Assembly (NCBI RefSeq): GCF_003051005.1
Contig: NZ_QAOW01000003.1
Span: forward strand, 372,001 to 436,000
Source of the DNA: Rhodococcus sp. OK519
Lineage (GTDB): Bacteria; Actinomycetota; Actinomycetes; Mycobacteriales; Mycobacteriaceae
DNA: 64,000 nucleotides
Reading direction: 5' to 3'
The first letter of the stretch is position 1, and each line of letters starts with the position of its first letter. This document shows positions 44,752 through 54,162 of this stretch, piece by piece. The position numbers and the translations under genes are program-made. The notes under the pieces were generated by a model. It searched no databases, was not told the DNA's origin, and saw nothing but the letters and a program-made list of their open reading frames with translations.

Positions 44752-45390
44752 ATGACCACCTCATCTCGATCCCGCTCCACCGGGGGTACGGTCTCGACCC
44801 TCAGTGAGGACGATCTCAGCTCCAACGCTCAGCGCGAGCGCCGCAAGCGAATCCTCGATGCCACCCTGACGCTCGCGTCGAAGGGTGGCTACGAGGCCGT
44901 GCAGATGCGTGCGGTCGCCGAGCGCGCCGACGTCGCCGTCGGCACCCTCTACCGCTACTTCCCGTCGAAGGTGCACCTGCTGGTGTCCGCCCTCGCGCGC
45001 GAGTTCGAGCGGATCGAGTCACGGGGCAAGATCCCCCCGGGCCACAGCCCGCTCGAACGGATGCAGCTCATCCTGGGGCAGATCACCAAGGCGATGCAGC
45101 GCGATCCCCTCCTCACCGAGGCCATGACCCGCGCCTTCATGTTCGCGGACGCATCCGCGGCGGCCGAGGTCGATCAGGTCGGCAAGCTCATGGACACGTT
45201 GTTCGCGCGGGCCATCACCGATAACGACCCCACCGAGGAACAGCTTGCCGTCGCCCGCGTCATCAGCGATGTGTGGCTGTCGAATCTCGTGGCGTGGCTC
45301 ACTCGACGCTCGTCGGCCACCGATGTCGCCAAGCGGCTCGAACTGACCGTCGAACTGCTCCTCGGCGACGGGTCGAAGACTCCCTTCTGA
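44752..45390 (+). CDS. kstR: TetR-family repressor of cholesterol catabolism
   Basis: 212 residues. N-terminal extension, then TetR HTH (RERRKRILDATLTLASKGGYEAVQMRAVAERADVAVGTLYRYFPSKVHLLVSALAREFERIE) and a helical ligand domain that in KstR binds 3-oxo-cholestenoyl-CoA-type thioesters. AAGGAAA precedes ATG 44752. All KstR-type sites listed in this window fit its known recognition sequence. Confidence 0.96.
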   Translation: MTTSSRSRSTGGTVSTLSEDDLSSNAQRERRKRILDATLTLASKGGYEAVQMRAVAERADVAVGTLYRYFPSKVHLLVSALAREFERIESRGKIPPGHSPLERMQLILGQITKAMQRDPLLTEAMTRAFMFADASAAAEVDQVGKLMDTLFARAITDNDPTEEQLAVARVISDVWLSNLVAWLTRRSSATDVAKRLELTVELLLGDGSKTPF

Positions 45391-45458
45391 CCGGATCCGT
45401 CGGCCCCCAACCGGAACGCGGCGCGCCAGCCCGCCCGCAATCGCTTAGGTTTGAACCT

Positions 45459-48020
45459 GTGAGCGCTCTGGATCTGCCGATCGAACTCCGCCGGGCCCTG
45501 TCCACCGTGGCCCGGACCCCTCGCCTGCTCGTGGCGTCCGACTACGACGGCACGATGGCTCCCATCGTCAACGATCCGGAGAACGCCTACCCCCACGCGG
45601 AGTCGGTGCGGGCATTGCGGGCGCTGGCCGGCCTGGCCGCCACGACGGCCGCCGTGATCTCCGGACGGGCCCTCAAGGATCTCGCGACGCTGTCGCGGTT
45701 GCCGGCCGAGGTGCAGTTGGTCGGCAGCCATGGGTCGGAGTTCGACATCGGCTTCGTGCACGCGATCGACGCCAACGCTCGCAAGTTGCTGAGCGAGGTC
45801 ACCTCCGAGCTGTCCCGGATCGCCGACCTGTACCCCGGTGTCACGGTCGAGACCAAGCCGGCCAGCACCGCGCTGCACGTGCGCAACGCGAGCCCCGAGG
45901 CGGGCGCGAAGGCGCTCGCCGCAGTCCACGCGGAAGCCGCACTGTGGACCGGCGTGGAGGTCACCGAGGGCAAGTCCGTCGTCGAACTCGCCGTCATCGC
46001 GACCGACAAGGGCAACGCCCTCGACATCCTGCGACATCAGGAGGGCGCGACGGCGGCCGTCTTCTTCGGCGACGACGTCACCGACGAGAAGGCGTTCGGG
46101 CGCCTGCAGGGTCCCGATCTCGGCATCAAGGTCGGAGAGGGAGACACCCTCGCCGCGTACCGCGTCGACTCCACCGAGGACGTCGCAGCGGCACTGGCCT
46201 TCCTGCTCGAGGAGCGCCGCATGTGGCTCTCGGGCGCGGATGCCCCGCCCATCGAGCGGCTGACGATGCTCGCCAGTCCCCGATCCGTCGCACTCATCAC
46301 CCCCGATGCGAACATGACGTGGCTGTGCCATCCCGAGCCGGACTCGGCCGCGGTGTTCGCCCACCTGCTAGGCGGTTCCGAGGCCGGTCACTTCAGCGTG
46401 GGCCCGCAGCGCGAGGCGTTGCCGCTGAGCCAGCAGTACCTCGACGGCACCATGACGGTGCAGACCCGCTGGGCCAGCCTCACGGTCACCGACTACTTGC
46501 CGCACGACGTCCAGCCGAGCCGTACCGACGTCACCCGCGTCATCACCGGCCGCGCGAAGGCCGTCGTGAGCTTCGCACCCCGCCCGGAGTTCGGTCAGGT
46601 TCCGGTGCAGATGGAACCGGACGCCGACGGACTCCGGGTCTCGGGCACGAGTGAGCCGATGGTGCTCCGTTCTCCCGGTGTCCACTGGGACATCACCACC
46701 GACGGAACCCAGCAGACGGCACTCGCCGTGGTCGACCCGTCACAGGGCCCGGTTGTGCTCGAACTACGTTGCGGAACAGAGGATCTGGGCCCCTCACAGA
46801 TTTCGGAGCCGGAACGTCGGGAGATCGCCGAATCGTACTGGCGAGACTGGGCGAACACGCTCGAGCTTCCACCGCTCAAGTCGGATCTGATGAAGCGGTC
46901 GGCGCTGACGCTGCGCGGCCTGGTGCACGCGCCGAGTGGATCGATCCTGGCTGCCGCGACCACATCGTTGCCCGAGGAGATCGGCGGCGTCCGCAACTGG
47001 GACTACCGCTACTGCTGGCTACGCGACGCCGCGCTGACGGCCTCGGCCCTGGTGAGCCTCGGTTCCCTCGCGGAAGCCGAGAACTACCTCGAGTGGGTGC
47101 ACGGCGTGCTCGAGACGCTGCACGGGCCGGAGCGACTGCACCCGCTCTACACGCTGTACGGTGCCGGCCTGCCGCCGGAGGCGGTGATCGATTCGCTGCC
47201 CGGGTATGCGGGATCACGCCCGGTGCGTGTCGGCAATGCCGCGAACCAGCAGGTGCAGTTGGACGTGTTCGGCCCCATCGTCGACCTGATCTCGAATCTT
47301 GCCCTGGCGCGACAGAAGAAGGGCATGGCCGGGTCGGACGCACTCACCGACCGCGACTGGGAACTGGTGTCCGCGATGGTCGAGGCGGTGGAGCGGCGGT
47401 GGAGCGAACCGGATCACGGGATCTGGGAGATTCGCGACAACCCCCGGCACCACGTGTACTCGAAGGTGATGGGCTGGCTCACGGTCGACCGGGCTCTCAC
47501 CCTGGCCGAGAACTTCGGCCGCGAGGCCCGGGAGACATGGGCGGCCCTGCGCAGCGAGATCGCCGAGGAAGTCACGGAGAAGGGGTGGAACGCCGACGTC
47601 GAGTCGTACACCGCCGCCTACGACGGCACCGACCTCGACGCAGCGACGCTGCACATCGGACTGTCCGGCCTGATCGATCCGGCCGACGAGCGATTCGCGG
47701 CGACGGTGGTCGCGACAGAAACCGAACTGCGCAGCGGCTCGACCGTCTACCGCTACCACCATGACGACGGTCTACCCGGCACCGAGGGCGGCTTCCACCT
47801 GTGCGCGGCGTGGCTGGTGGAGGCGTATCTGCTGATCGGTCAGCGGTCGGACGCCGAGGCGTTGTTCAAGCAGCTGGTGAACGCCGCGGGACCGACCGGC
47901 CTGCTGGCCGAGGAGTACGACCCGGTGGCCGAGCGCTCACTGGGCAACCACCCACAGGCGTACAGCCACCTCGGCCTACTGCGGTGCGCGCAGCTCCTGA
48001 GCGCGGACACACAGCGGTAG
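45459..48020 (+). CDS. Trehalose-6-phosphate phosphatase fused to GH15 trehalase-like domain
   Basis: 853 residues. Residues about 20-250 are an OtsB-type HAD phosphatase: Asp28-x-Asp30 in SDYDGTMAP, ISGRALKDL, and GDDVTDEKAF. Residues about 265-850 are glycoside hydrolase family 15: GGVRNWDYRYCWLRDAALT, HGIWEIRD (candidate acid Glu), LAEEYDP (candidate base Glu). The first domain makes trehalose from its phosphate; mycobacterial GH15 proteins of this type hydrolyse trehalose. The combination on one chain is puzzling: it could channel or balance trehalose turnover. It begins 68 nt after kstR but is probably unrelated in function. GTG 45459 gives the correct OtsB N-terminus. Confidence 0.88.
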   Translation: MSALDLPIELRRALSTVARTPRLLVASDYDGTMAPIVNDPENAYPHAESVRALRALAGLAATTAAVISGRALKDLATLSRLPAEVQLVGSHGSEFDIGFVHAIDANARKLLSEVTSELSRIADLYPGVTVETKPASTALHVRNASPEAGAKALAAVHAEAALWTGVEVTEGKSVVELAVIATDKGNALDILRHQEGATAAVFFGDDVTDEKAFGRLQGPDLGIKVGEGDTLAAYRVDSTEDVAAALAFLLEERRMWLSGADAPPIERLTMLASPRSVALITPDANMTWLCHPEPDSAAVFAHLLGGSEAGHFSVGPQREALPLSQQYLDGTMTVQTRWASLTVTDYLPHDVQPSRTDVTRVITGRAKAVVSFAPRPEFGQVPVQMEPDADGLRVSGTSEPMVLRSPGVHWDITTDGTQQTALAVVDPSQGPVVLELRCGTEDLGPSQISEPERREIAESYWRDWANTLELPPLKSDLMKRSALTLRGLVHAPSGSILAAATTSLPEEIGGVRNWDYRYCWLRDAALTASALVSLGSLAEAENYLEWVHGVLETLHGPERLHPLYTLYGAGLPPEAVIDSLPGYAGSRPVRVGNAANQQVQLDVFGPIVDLISNLALARQKKGMAGSDALTDRDWELVSAMVEAVERRWSEPDHGIWEIRDNPRHHVYSKVMGWLTVDRALTLAENFGREARETWAALRSEIAEEVTEKGWNADVESYTAAYDGTDLDAATLHIGLSGLIDPADERFAATVVATETELRSGSTVYRYHHDDGLPGTEGGFHLCAAWLVEAYLLIGQRSDAEALFKQLVNAAGPTGLLAEEYDPVAERSLGNHPQAYSHLGLLRCAQLLSADTQR

Positions 48021-48272
48021 AGACACCACCCTCCGGCCGCTCGGTTCGAGAATCCCTTATGTGCTGCAACAGATCTGGCTGACGAAACGAATCGCAGGGC
48101 GTCGACGCGCTCGGCTCGACCGTGACCACCTGAACGAAAACGGCAAAGGGTCGCGAAGTTTCGTGCCACACTCAGGCGTCCGCTGCGGTACCGCATCGAG
48201 AACCCCTCTTACGCAGGCCCGGCGGTCCCCTCGCATCGAACTGCCGAGGGTTCACCGAAGGAGGATGCAACA

Positions 48273-48413
48273 GTGGGTTCAGGCGACTTCGTGGGACAGT
48301 TCTTCGGCATTCTAGGGGGAGGGCTACAGCTGCTCGGTTCGACTGAACTGGGGCAGGGTGTCCAGATGGTCGGGATCTACCTCGCTCAGGCAGTCGGATC
48401 GCTGGGCAGCTAG
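48273..48413 (+). CDS. 46-residue small protein, amphipathic, porin-peptide-like
   Basis: GTG 48273 is preceded by a near-perfect ribosome site (GAAGGAGG, 7 nt upstream), which is rare among such short frames. The product, MGSGDFVGQFFGILGGGLQLL followed by GSTELGQGVQMVGIYLAQAVGSLGS, is Gly-rich, amphipathic, carries only two acidic and no basic residues, and has no signal peptide. In size and style it resembles PorA/PorH peptides of corynebacteria, which act in the mycolate outer membrane, but there is no recognisable homology. The leader from 48021 to 48272 has no other gene and may hold its promoter. Function unknown. Confidence 0.6.
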   Translation: MGSGDFVGQFFGILGGGLQLLGSTELGQGVQMVGIYLAQAVGSLGS

Positions 48414-48517
48414 CGCCCCAACAGAATCCGACGATCCCCTGCCGGGCGCCGGTTCCGGTGGGCCTCCTCGCTACCGCGGGGACCTGTTGCACCCCAGTCG
48501 GTTCGGTCCCGAGATCG

Positions 48518-49609
48518 CTACGGCTCGGGAGGGGAGGCCGCGGTGTGCCCGCGCACCAGTTCGGTCTCGAGCATCTCGACCGTCGTGACGCCGGAATCGG
48601 ACCGGGACATCAGCAGTGCGCCGGCCCGTCGACCCTTGTCCTCCTGGGGCTGGAGGACGGTGGTCAGACCCTCGCGAAGCGCATCCTCGATCCCGTCGAA
48701 ACCGGTGATCGACAGTCGGCCGGGAACGTCGACACCCTCGCAGCGCGCCCAGTCGAGGGCTCCGAGCGCGAGAACGTCGGTGGTGCACAGTAGCGCGGTG
48801 ATGCGCGGGTTCACTGCGAGCGCATGCGCGGCCGCGGCGTGCCCGGCCTGCGTGGTGTGCTCGAAGCGCTCGACGACGGTGAGCGACGACGGGTTCAGGC
48901 CGGCGTCGGACATCGCGTCCCGGACACCGGCGATGCGCTCGCGCTGGACGTGGAAGTTGGGAGCGTGCAGCCGATCGCCGTCGACCACCCTGTCGGAGCG
49001 GTCACGACCGAGTCGCATGCACAGCACGCCGATCTCCCTGTGGCCCAGTGAGATCAGAAAGTCGGCAACCTTCCGCATCGCGGCGCGGTCGTCGATCCCG
49101 ACGAGCGAGGCGCCGGACATCTCCCGCGGCTGGTCGCAGATGACGGTCGGCAGGTGCCGCTCCCGCACCGCAGCCAGATAGGGGTCGTCGTCTGCGACGG
49201 AGTACACGACGAAGCCGTCGACGCCGGCCTGCTGCACCACAGCTGCCGCCTCGACGTCGTTGCGCCCGGGCCCGGCCGGGATGAGTAGCAGACCCTGCCC
49301 GGCGGACTCGCACGATTCGGCGAGGCCCGCGAGGAAGCTCATCGCGGCAGGGTCACGGAACGAGTAGCTGAGCGCCTCGGTCAGCAGCAGACCCACGGCC
49401 CCGGCCCGACGGGTGCGCAACGACCGAGCAACCGGATCGGGGCCGGGGTAGCCCCGGCGCTTGGCGGCCTGGAGTACACGCTCGCGCAGTTCGGCCGACA
49501 GCTGATCGGGGCGGTTGTACGCATTGGAGACGGTCGTCCGCGAGACCTTCAGCTCGGCGGCGAGCGACGCCAGAGTGGCTTGACGACGTGGCTGTCGAGA
49601 CCTTGGCAT
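48518..49609 (-). CDS. LacI-family transcriptional regulator (Rv3575c-like)
   Basis: 363 residues. N-terminal HTH (ATLASLAAELKVSRTTVSNAYNRPDQLS, hinge AAKRRGYPGPDPVARSLRT) and a periplasmic-binding-like sugar domain. A LacI-type regulator occupies the same place next to kstR in M. tuberculosis (Rv3575c, from memory). It is divergent from the metal importer; the inverted repeats at 49696-49720 may be its operator. ATG 49609 is the start. Ligand unknown. Confidence 0.85.
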   Translation of the reverse strand: MPRSRQPRRQATLASLAAELKVSRTTVSNAYNRPDQLSAELRERVLQAAKRRGYPGPDPVARSLRTRRAGAVGLLLTEALSYSFRDPAAMSFLAGLAESCESAGQGLLLIPAGPGRNDVEAAAVVQQAGVDGFVVYSVADDDPYLAAVRERHLPTVICDQPREMSGASLVGIDDRAAMRKVADFLISLGHREIGVLCMRLGRDRSDRVVDGDRLHAPNFHVQRERIAGVRDAMSDAGLNPSSLTVVERFEHTTQAGHAAAAHALAVNPRITALLCTTDVLALGALDWARCEGVDVPGRLSITGFDGIEDALREGLTTVLQPQEDKGRRAGALLMSRSDSGVTTVEMLETELVRGHTAASPPEP

Positions 49610-49695
49610 AACGGGACGGTAGCGGTTCGGGGGGCGAACGGCGAACTGGATCCCGCCCCGGACCGATAAGACCTGCACAGTTCCGCTAATGTGTA

Positions 49696-49720
49696 AACGG
49701 AAACCGTTACCAATAACGGT
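49696..49720. promoter_or_regulatory. Overlapping inverted repeats upstream of metal importer
   Basis: AACGGaaaCCGTT at 49696-49708 and ACCGTTA-CCAA-TAACGGT at 49703-49720 overlap. This could be a LacI-type operator or a zinc/manganese-repressor site for the importer operon. Confidence 0.55.
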
Positions 49721-49772
49721 CGGTCCCGACAGCAGGTCGGCCATCGGCCCGGTCGTGATCAGGAGAGACGAA

Positions 49773-50732
49773 GTGCGCATGCCCCGAAGGTTCCGTGCCT
49801 CACGAACCGCAGCGGCAGCCCTCGGCGCTGCCCTCGCAGCAGTCGCCCTCACGGCGTGCGGCAGCAACCCCGGATCCGACGGCCAGATCCGCGTCGTCAC
49901 ATCCACCAACGTGTGGGGCAGCGTCGCGCAGGCCGTCGCAGGCGACCGCCTCGAGGTCACCTCGATCGTCAACGAGCCCTCCGCCGATCCGCATTCCTAC
50001 GAGGCGAGCCCTTCCGACGCCGCAAAGATCACGGACGCGTCCCTCGTCGTGCTCAACGGTGGCGGCTACGACCAGTTCGTCGAGGACGTCCTCGAGTCCA
50101 CCGGGCCGAAGCCGACCGTCGACGCGTTCGATCTGTACGAGGAGCGCACCGGCACGCACGCCACCGAGTCCGCCGAGGAGCACGCGGGCCACTCGCACGG
50201 GTCGATCAACGAGCACGTCTGGTACGACATCCCCACCGTCGATGCCACGGCGAATGCGATCGCCGCGGAACTCGGCAAGCTCGACCCCGAGGGCGCCGAC
50301 ACCTACCTCCGCAACGCCGAGACCTTCCGCAGCCGGCTACGCCAAGTATCGGAGACGACGGCCTCGATCGCGGCCGCGCATCACGACGCGCCCATCGCCC
50401 AGACCGAACCGATCGCGCACTACTTGCTCCAGGCCGCGACGCTGAAGGACCTCACTCCCCCGGCGTTCACCGGTGCGATCGAGAACGGCACCGACCCGTC
50501 GCCCGCGTCCATCGCCCAGACGCGTGAACTGCTGGCGGACAAGAAGGTACTCGTCCTCGTCTACAACTCGCAGACCGTGGACAAGGTCACCGAGAACATC
50601 CGTGAGACCGCCGAGAACGCCGGTGTTCCCGTCGTCGAGGTCACCGAGACCCTGCCCGAGGGCATGGACTTCGTGCAGTGGCAGACGGAGACGGCGCGAG
50701 CACTCGCGGCGGCCCTGAACGGCGTCTCGTGA
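49773..50732 (+). CDS. Zinc/manganese ABC importer, substrate-binding lipoprotein
   Basis: 319 residues. Lipoprotein signal with lipobox ALTACG; ZnuA-like domain with a His-rich loop HAGHSHG near residue 130, NEHVWYD with the conserved metal His, and EPIAHYLLQAA further on. It captures Zn2+ or Mn2+ outside the membrane. GTG 49773 follows AGGAGA; ATG 49779 is alternative. The stop overlaps the ATPase start. Confidence 0.87.
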   Translation: MRMPRRFRASRTAAAALGAALAAVALTACGSNPGSDGQIRVVTSTNVWGSVAQAVAGDRLEVTSIVNEPSADPHSYEASPSDAAKITDASLVVLNGGGYDQFVEDVLESTGPKPTVDAFDLYEERTGTHATESAEEHAGHSHGSINEHVWYDIPTVDATANAIAAELGKLDPEGADTYLRNAETFRSRLRQVSETTASIAAAHHDAPIAQTEPIAHYLLQAATLKDLTPPAFTGAIENGTDPSPASIAQTRELLADKKVLVLVYNSQTVDKVTENIRETAENAGVPVVEVTETLPEGMDFVQWQTETARALAAALNGVS

Positions 50733-51577
50733 CCGCCGCACCGCCCGCCGTCGAACTGCGCGACGCCTGCCTGTCCTTCGGCGAGCGCACGCTCTGGTCC
50801 GAACTGAACCTGGCCGTCGAGCAGGGCGAATTCATCGCCGTCCTGGGCCCCAACGGCTCCGGCAAGACGTCGCTGCTCAAGGTCCTGCTCGGTCAGCTCG
50901 CGCCGACGTCCGGCACCGTCCGGATCGCCGGCACCCCGGCCCAGGCCGGCAACTCACACGTCGGGTACGTGCCGCAGCAGAAGTCCCTCGACGAAGGACT
51001 GCCGCTGCGCGGACGCGACCTCGTCGGCCTCGGTGTCGACGGGCATCGTTGGGGCACCGGCCTGCTCGGTCGCGCCAAGCGCCGCGCGATCGTCGACTCG
51101 GCCATCGCACAGGTGGGCGCGCAGGCGTACGCGGACGCCCCGATCGGCTCCATGTCCGGCGGCGAGCAGCAGCGGCTGCGAATCGCACAGGCGCTCGTCG
51201 GCGACCCCAAGGTGTTGCTGTGCGACGAGCCGCTACTGAGTCTCGATCTCGCCAACCAGCACCGCGTCTCCGAACTGATCGACCGCCGACGCCGCGACCA
51301 CGACACCGCGGTCCTGTTCGTCACCCACGAGATCAACCCGATCCTGCCGCTGGTCGACCGCGTGCTCTACCTCGTCGACGGCAAGTTCCAGATCGGAACG
51401 CCGCAGGAGGTAATGACCTCCGAGGTGCTGTCCGCGCTCTACCGCACCGACGTCGAGGTGCTGCACGTGCGCGGACGCCTCGTGGTCGTCGGCACCGGCG
51501 ACGCCATCGACGCGCTCGGCAGCGGCAGCGGTCCGCGCCCCGGCGAGGGCGTCCACCACACCGAGGACCACGCATGA
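50729..51577 (+). CDS. Zinc/manganese ABC importer, ATPase
   Basis: 282 residues. Walker A GPNGSGKTS near residue 41, signature MSGGEQQRLRIAQAL, Walker B VLLCDEPLLSLD, switch His in FVTHE. The C-terminal 50 residues are an extension of no known role. The GTG start overlaps the upstream stop; its own stop overlaps the permease ATG. Confidence 0.92.
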   Translation: MTAAPPAVELRDACLSFGERTLWSELNLAVEQGEFIAVLGPNGSGKTSLLKVLLGQLAPTSGTVRIAGTPAQAGNSHVGYVPQQKSLDEGLPLRGRDLVGLGVDGHRWGTGLLGRAKRRAIVDSAIAQVGAQAYADAPIGSMSGGEQQRLRIAQALVGDPKVLLCDEPLLSLDLANQHRVSELIDRRRRDHDTAVLFVTHEINPILPLVDRVLYLVDGKFQIGTPQEVMTSEVLSALYRTDVEVLHVRGRLVVVGTGDAIDALGSGSGPRPGEGVHHTEDHA

Positions 51578-52473
51578 GCAACAAGTTCACCGACGCGATG
51601 TCACACATGTTCGACTTCTCCGCGACCGCGGACCTGTTGCGGTACGACTTCGTCCAGCAGGCCCTCATCGCCGGCGCAATCCTCGGACTGCTCGCCGGTG
51701 TGATCGGCCCGCTGATCGTGAGCCGGCAGATGTCGTTCGCCGTCCACGGGACGTCGGAGCTGTCACTGACCGGCGCGTCGGCCGCACTGCTCATCGGTGT
51801 CGGCGTCGGCATCGGTGCAGTCGTCGGATCCGTCGTCGCGGCCGTCCTGTTCGGGCTACTGGGAACGAAAGCACGCGAACGTGATTCGGTGATCGGCGTC
51901 ATCATGGCGTTCGGCCTGGGCCTGTCGGTGCTGTTCCTGTGGGCCTACGACGGCCGCACCGGCACCAGCTTCTCGCTGCTGGTCGGACAGATCGTCGCGC
52001 CCGGCAACTCGGGTCTGGCGCTGCTGTTCGGCTGCGCCGTAGTCGTACTCGGCACCCTGTCGGTCATCTACCGCCCGCTGCTGTTCGCGAGCACCGACCC
52101 CGACGTCGCCGCGGCGCGCGGCGTGCCGGTGCGCGGCCTGTCGATCGTGTTCGCCGTCCTCGTCGGCATCACCGCCGCACTGGGCGTGCAGATCGTGGGC
52201 GCCCTGCTCGTCATGGCACTGCTCATCACGCCGGCTGCCGCCGCCGGGCACGTCACCGCCAACCCACTGAAGGCGACGGTGCTGGCCGTGCTGTTCGCCG
52301 AACTCGCCGCCGTCGGCGGCATCCTGCTCTCCCTCGCCCCGGGCGTCCCGGTGTCGACCTTCGTCACCACGATCTCGTTCGTGATCTACCTGGTGTGCCG
52401 CGCGATCGGCGCATCGCGACGGCGGTCTGCGGGGCGCGTCGTCGTGCCGGCCGGAGAGCACCTCCACGCCTGA
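51574..52473 (+). CDS. Zinc/manganese ABC importer, permease
   Basis: 299 residues with eight or more hydrophobic segments, ABC-3 (ZnuB) family: MSFAVHGTSELSLTGASAALLIG and GALLVMALLITPAAAAGHVT are characteristic. It completes a three-gene importer with 4-nt overlaps throughout, so expression is tightly coupled. Confidence 0.9.
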   Translation: MSNKFTDAMSHMFDFSATADLLRYDFVQQALIAGAILGLLAGVIGPLIVSRQMSFAVHGTSELSLTGASAALLIGVGVGIGAVVGSVVAAVLFGLLGTKARERDSVIGVIMAFGLGLSVLFLWAYDGRTGTSFSLLVGQIVAPGNSGLALLFGCAVVVLGTLSVIYRPLLFASTDPDVAAARGVPVRGLSIVFAVLVGITAALGVQIVGALLVMALLITPAAAAGHVTANPLKATVLAVLFAELAAVGGILLSLAPGVPVSTFVTTISFVIYLVCRAIGASRRRSAGRVVVPAGEHLHA

Positions 52474-52574
52474 AAGTCGACCGCAGGCATCCCCGATCGG
52501 GGTGCCTTGGTCCGCCGCCACCCTGGATTCGGTGCCGAACCGCATGCAGGCACCGAATTCGTAGGGAGAGAACG

Positions 52575-53351
52575 ATCCACTACTTCGAGCGACTTTCCGA
52601 GACGACATTCCTCGCGAGCAGCCACACCGGCGGCGCCTGGAATACCGCGGAGCAGCACATCGCACCGGCGCTCGGTCTGCTGGCACATGCAATCGAAACC
52701 GACCGCGATCGACGCCGCGACGACTCCCCTGCCATCGGCCGACTGTCCTACGACATCCTCGGAACCCTGCCGATCGGTGTCGTGGAAGCATCCGTTCGGA
52801 TTCTGCGCGCCGGTCGCACGATCGAATTGGTCGAAGCCACTCTCAGCCACGACGGCCGAGTCGCCGTAGTGGTGCGGGCCTGGCTGATGCAGTCCTTCGA
52901 AACCCAACCGTTCCACGGCACCCCCTTCCCCACCATCGCCGCACCCGACGACATGCCGTCGTGGGACGCGACGACCGTGTGGCCGGGTGGATTCATCGAA
53001 TCCGCCGACGTCCGCCGTGCGCACCTCGAGCCCGGACGCGCCTCGTTCTGGGTACGCACCCCGGTCGCGCTCGTCGCCGACGAACAGGTGAGCGCCGTCG
53101 CCCGAACCGCCGGGTTGCTCGACATCGCAAACGGCATGTCCACCCGGGTCAGTCCGACCGAGGTGGCCTTCCCCAATCTCGACCTCACCGTCCACCTGTT
53201 CGCGATGCCTCACGGCGAGTGGGTGGGTTTCGACACGAACGTCAGCTTCGGCGCCTCCGGGATCGGGCTGACCCACAGCGTTGTCAGTGACGTGCGGGGT
53301 CCGATCGGAACGTCGTCGCAGATCCTCACGGTGCGGCCCGCCACACGGTAG
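52575..53351 (+). CDS. Acyl-CoA thioesterase-like protein with apparent ATC start
   Basis: 258 residues with a double hot-dog thioesterase layout (4HBT_3/TesB-like): HTGGAWNTAEQHIAPALGLLAH in the first half and TRVSPTEVAFPNLDLTVHLFAMPHGEWVGFDTNVSFGASGIGLTHSVVSDVRGPIGTSSQILTVRP in the second, ending in typical family style. The frame has no ATG, GTG or TTG near its 5' end; a strong ribosome site GGGAGAG sits 4-5 nt before ATC 52575, followed by CACTACTTCGAG. ATC, or a mutated ATG/GTG, is therefore the likely start. Alone in transcription unit. Confidence 0.78.
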   Translation: MHYFERLSETTFLASSHTGGAWNTAEQHIAPALGLLAHAIETDRDRRRDDSPAIGRLSYDILGTLPIGVVEASVRILRAGRTIELVEATLSHDGRVAVVVRAWLMQSFETQPFHGTPFPTIAAPDDMPSWDATTVWPGGFIESADVRRAHLEPGRASFWVRTPVALVADEQVSAVARTAGLLDIANGMSTRVSPTEVAFPNLDLTVHLFAMPHGEWVGFDTNVSFGASGIGLTHSVVSDVRGPIGTSSQILTVRPATR

Positions 53352-53403
53352 CCAGGCCGGCCGTACGCGGCTACGACGGCGGCACCGGAACTAGGATCGA
53401 CGT

Positions 53404-54162
53404 GTGGGAATGATCGATCTCAACAGCGACCTCGGCGAGAGCTTCGGTGCGTGGACCCTCGGCGACGACGCGGCGATGCTCGACCTCGTCACCAGTGCGA
53501 ACGTTGCGGGCGGGTTCCACGCCGGCGATCCCGCGACACTGCTGCGCACGTGCCGGGACGCGGCCGACCGCAACGTCCGGATCGGGGCGCAGGTGGGCTA
53601 CCGCGATCTCGCCGGATTCGGTCGTCGCTTCATCGACATCACCGCGAGTGACCTGACGGCCGACGTGATCTATCAGATCGGTGCGCTCGACGCCCTGGCC
53701 CGCGCCGCCGGATCCGCGGTCACCTACGTCAAACCGCACGGCGCGCTGTACAACGCGATCGTCCACCACCGCGACCAGGCCCGGGCCGTCGTAGCTGCTG
53801 TGCTCGCGGTGAACCCTGCACTGCCGGTCCTCGGTCTGCCTGGATCGGTCTTCCTCGAGGAGGCGGACGAGGCCGGATTGCGCACCGTCACCGAGGCGTT
53901 CGCCGACCGCGCGTACACGCCCACCGGCACCCTGGTCCCCCGCACCGAACCGGGCGCCGTCGTGGACGACCCCGACGTCGTCGCGGCGCGGGTACTGCAA
54001 TTGGTCACCGCCGGCACGATCGAAGCCGTCGACGGTTCCCGAATCGCAGTGCCGGCGGAGACGATCTGCGTCCATGGCGACACTCCCGCCGCGGTTGCGA
54101 TGGCCGCAGCGATCCGAAAGCTGCTGGATGCCGAGAAGATCCACGTGAAACCTTTCGTGTGA
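53404..54162 (+). CDS. pxpA: 5-oxoprolinase subunit A (LamB/YcsF family)
   Basis: 252 residues: N-terminal [53 protein letters not shown], and CVHGDTP near the end, all typical of YcsF. With PxpB and PxpC it forms the ATP-dependent prokaryotic 5-oxoprolinase that opens pyroglutamate to glutamate. GTG 53404 or ATG 53410 can be the start. The stop overlaps pxpB. Confidence 0.92.
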   Translation: MGMIDLNSDLGESFGAWTLGDDAAMLDLVTSANVAGGFHAGDPATLLRTCRDAADRNVRIGAQVGYRDLAGFGRRFIDITASDLTADVIYQIGALDALARAAGSAVTYVKPHGALYNAIVHHRDQARAVVAAVLAVNPALPVLGLPGSVFLEEADEAGLRTVTEAFADRAYTPTGTLVPRTEPGAVVDDPDVVAARVLQLVTAGTIEAVDGSRIAVPAETICVHGDTPAAVAMAAAIRKLLDAEKIHVKPFV

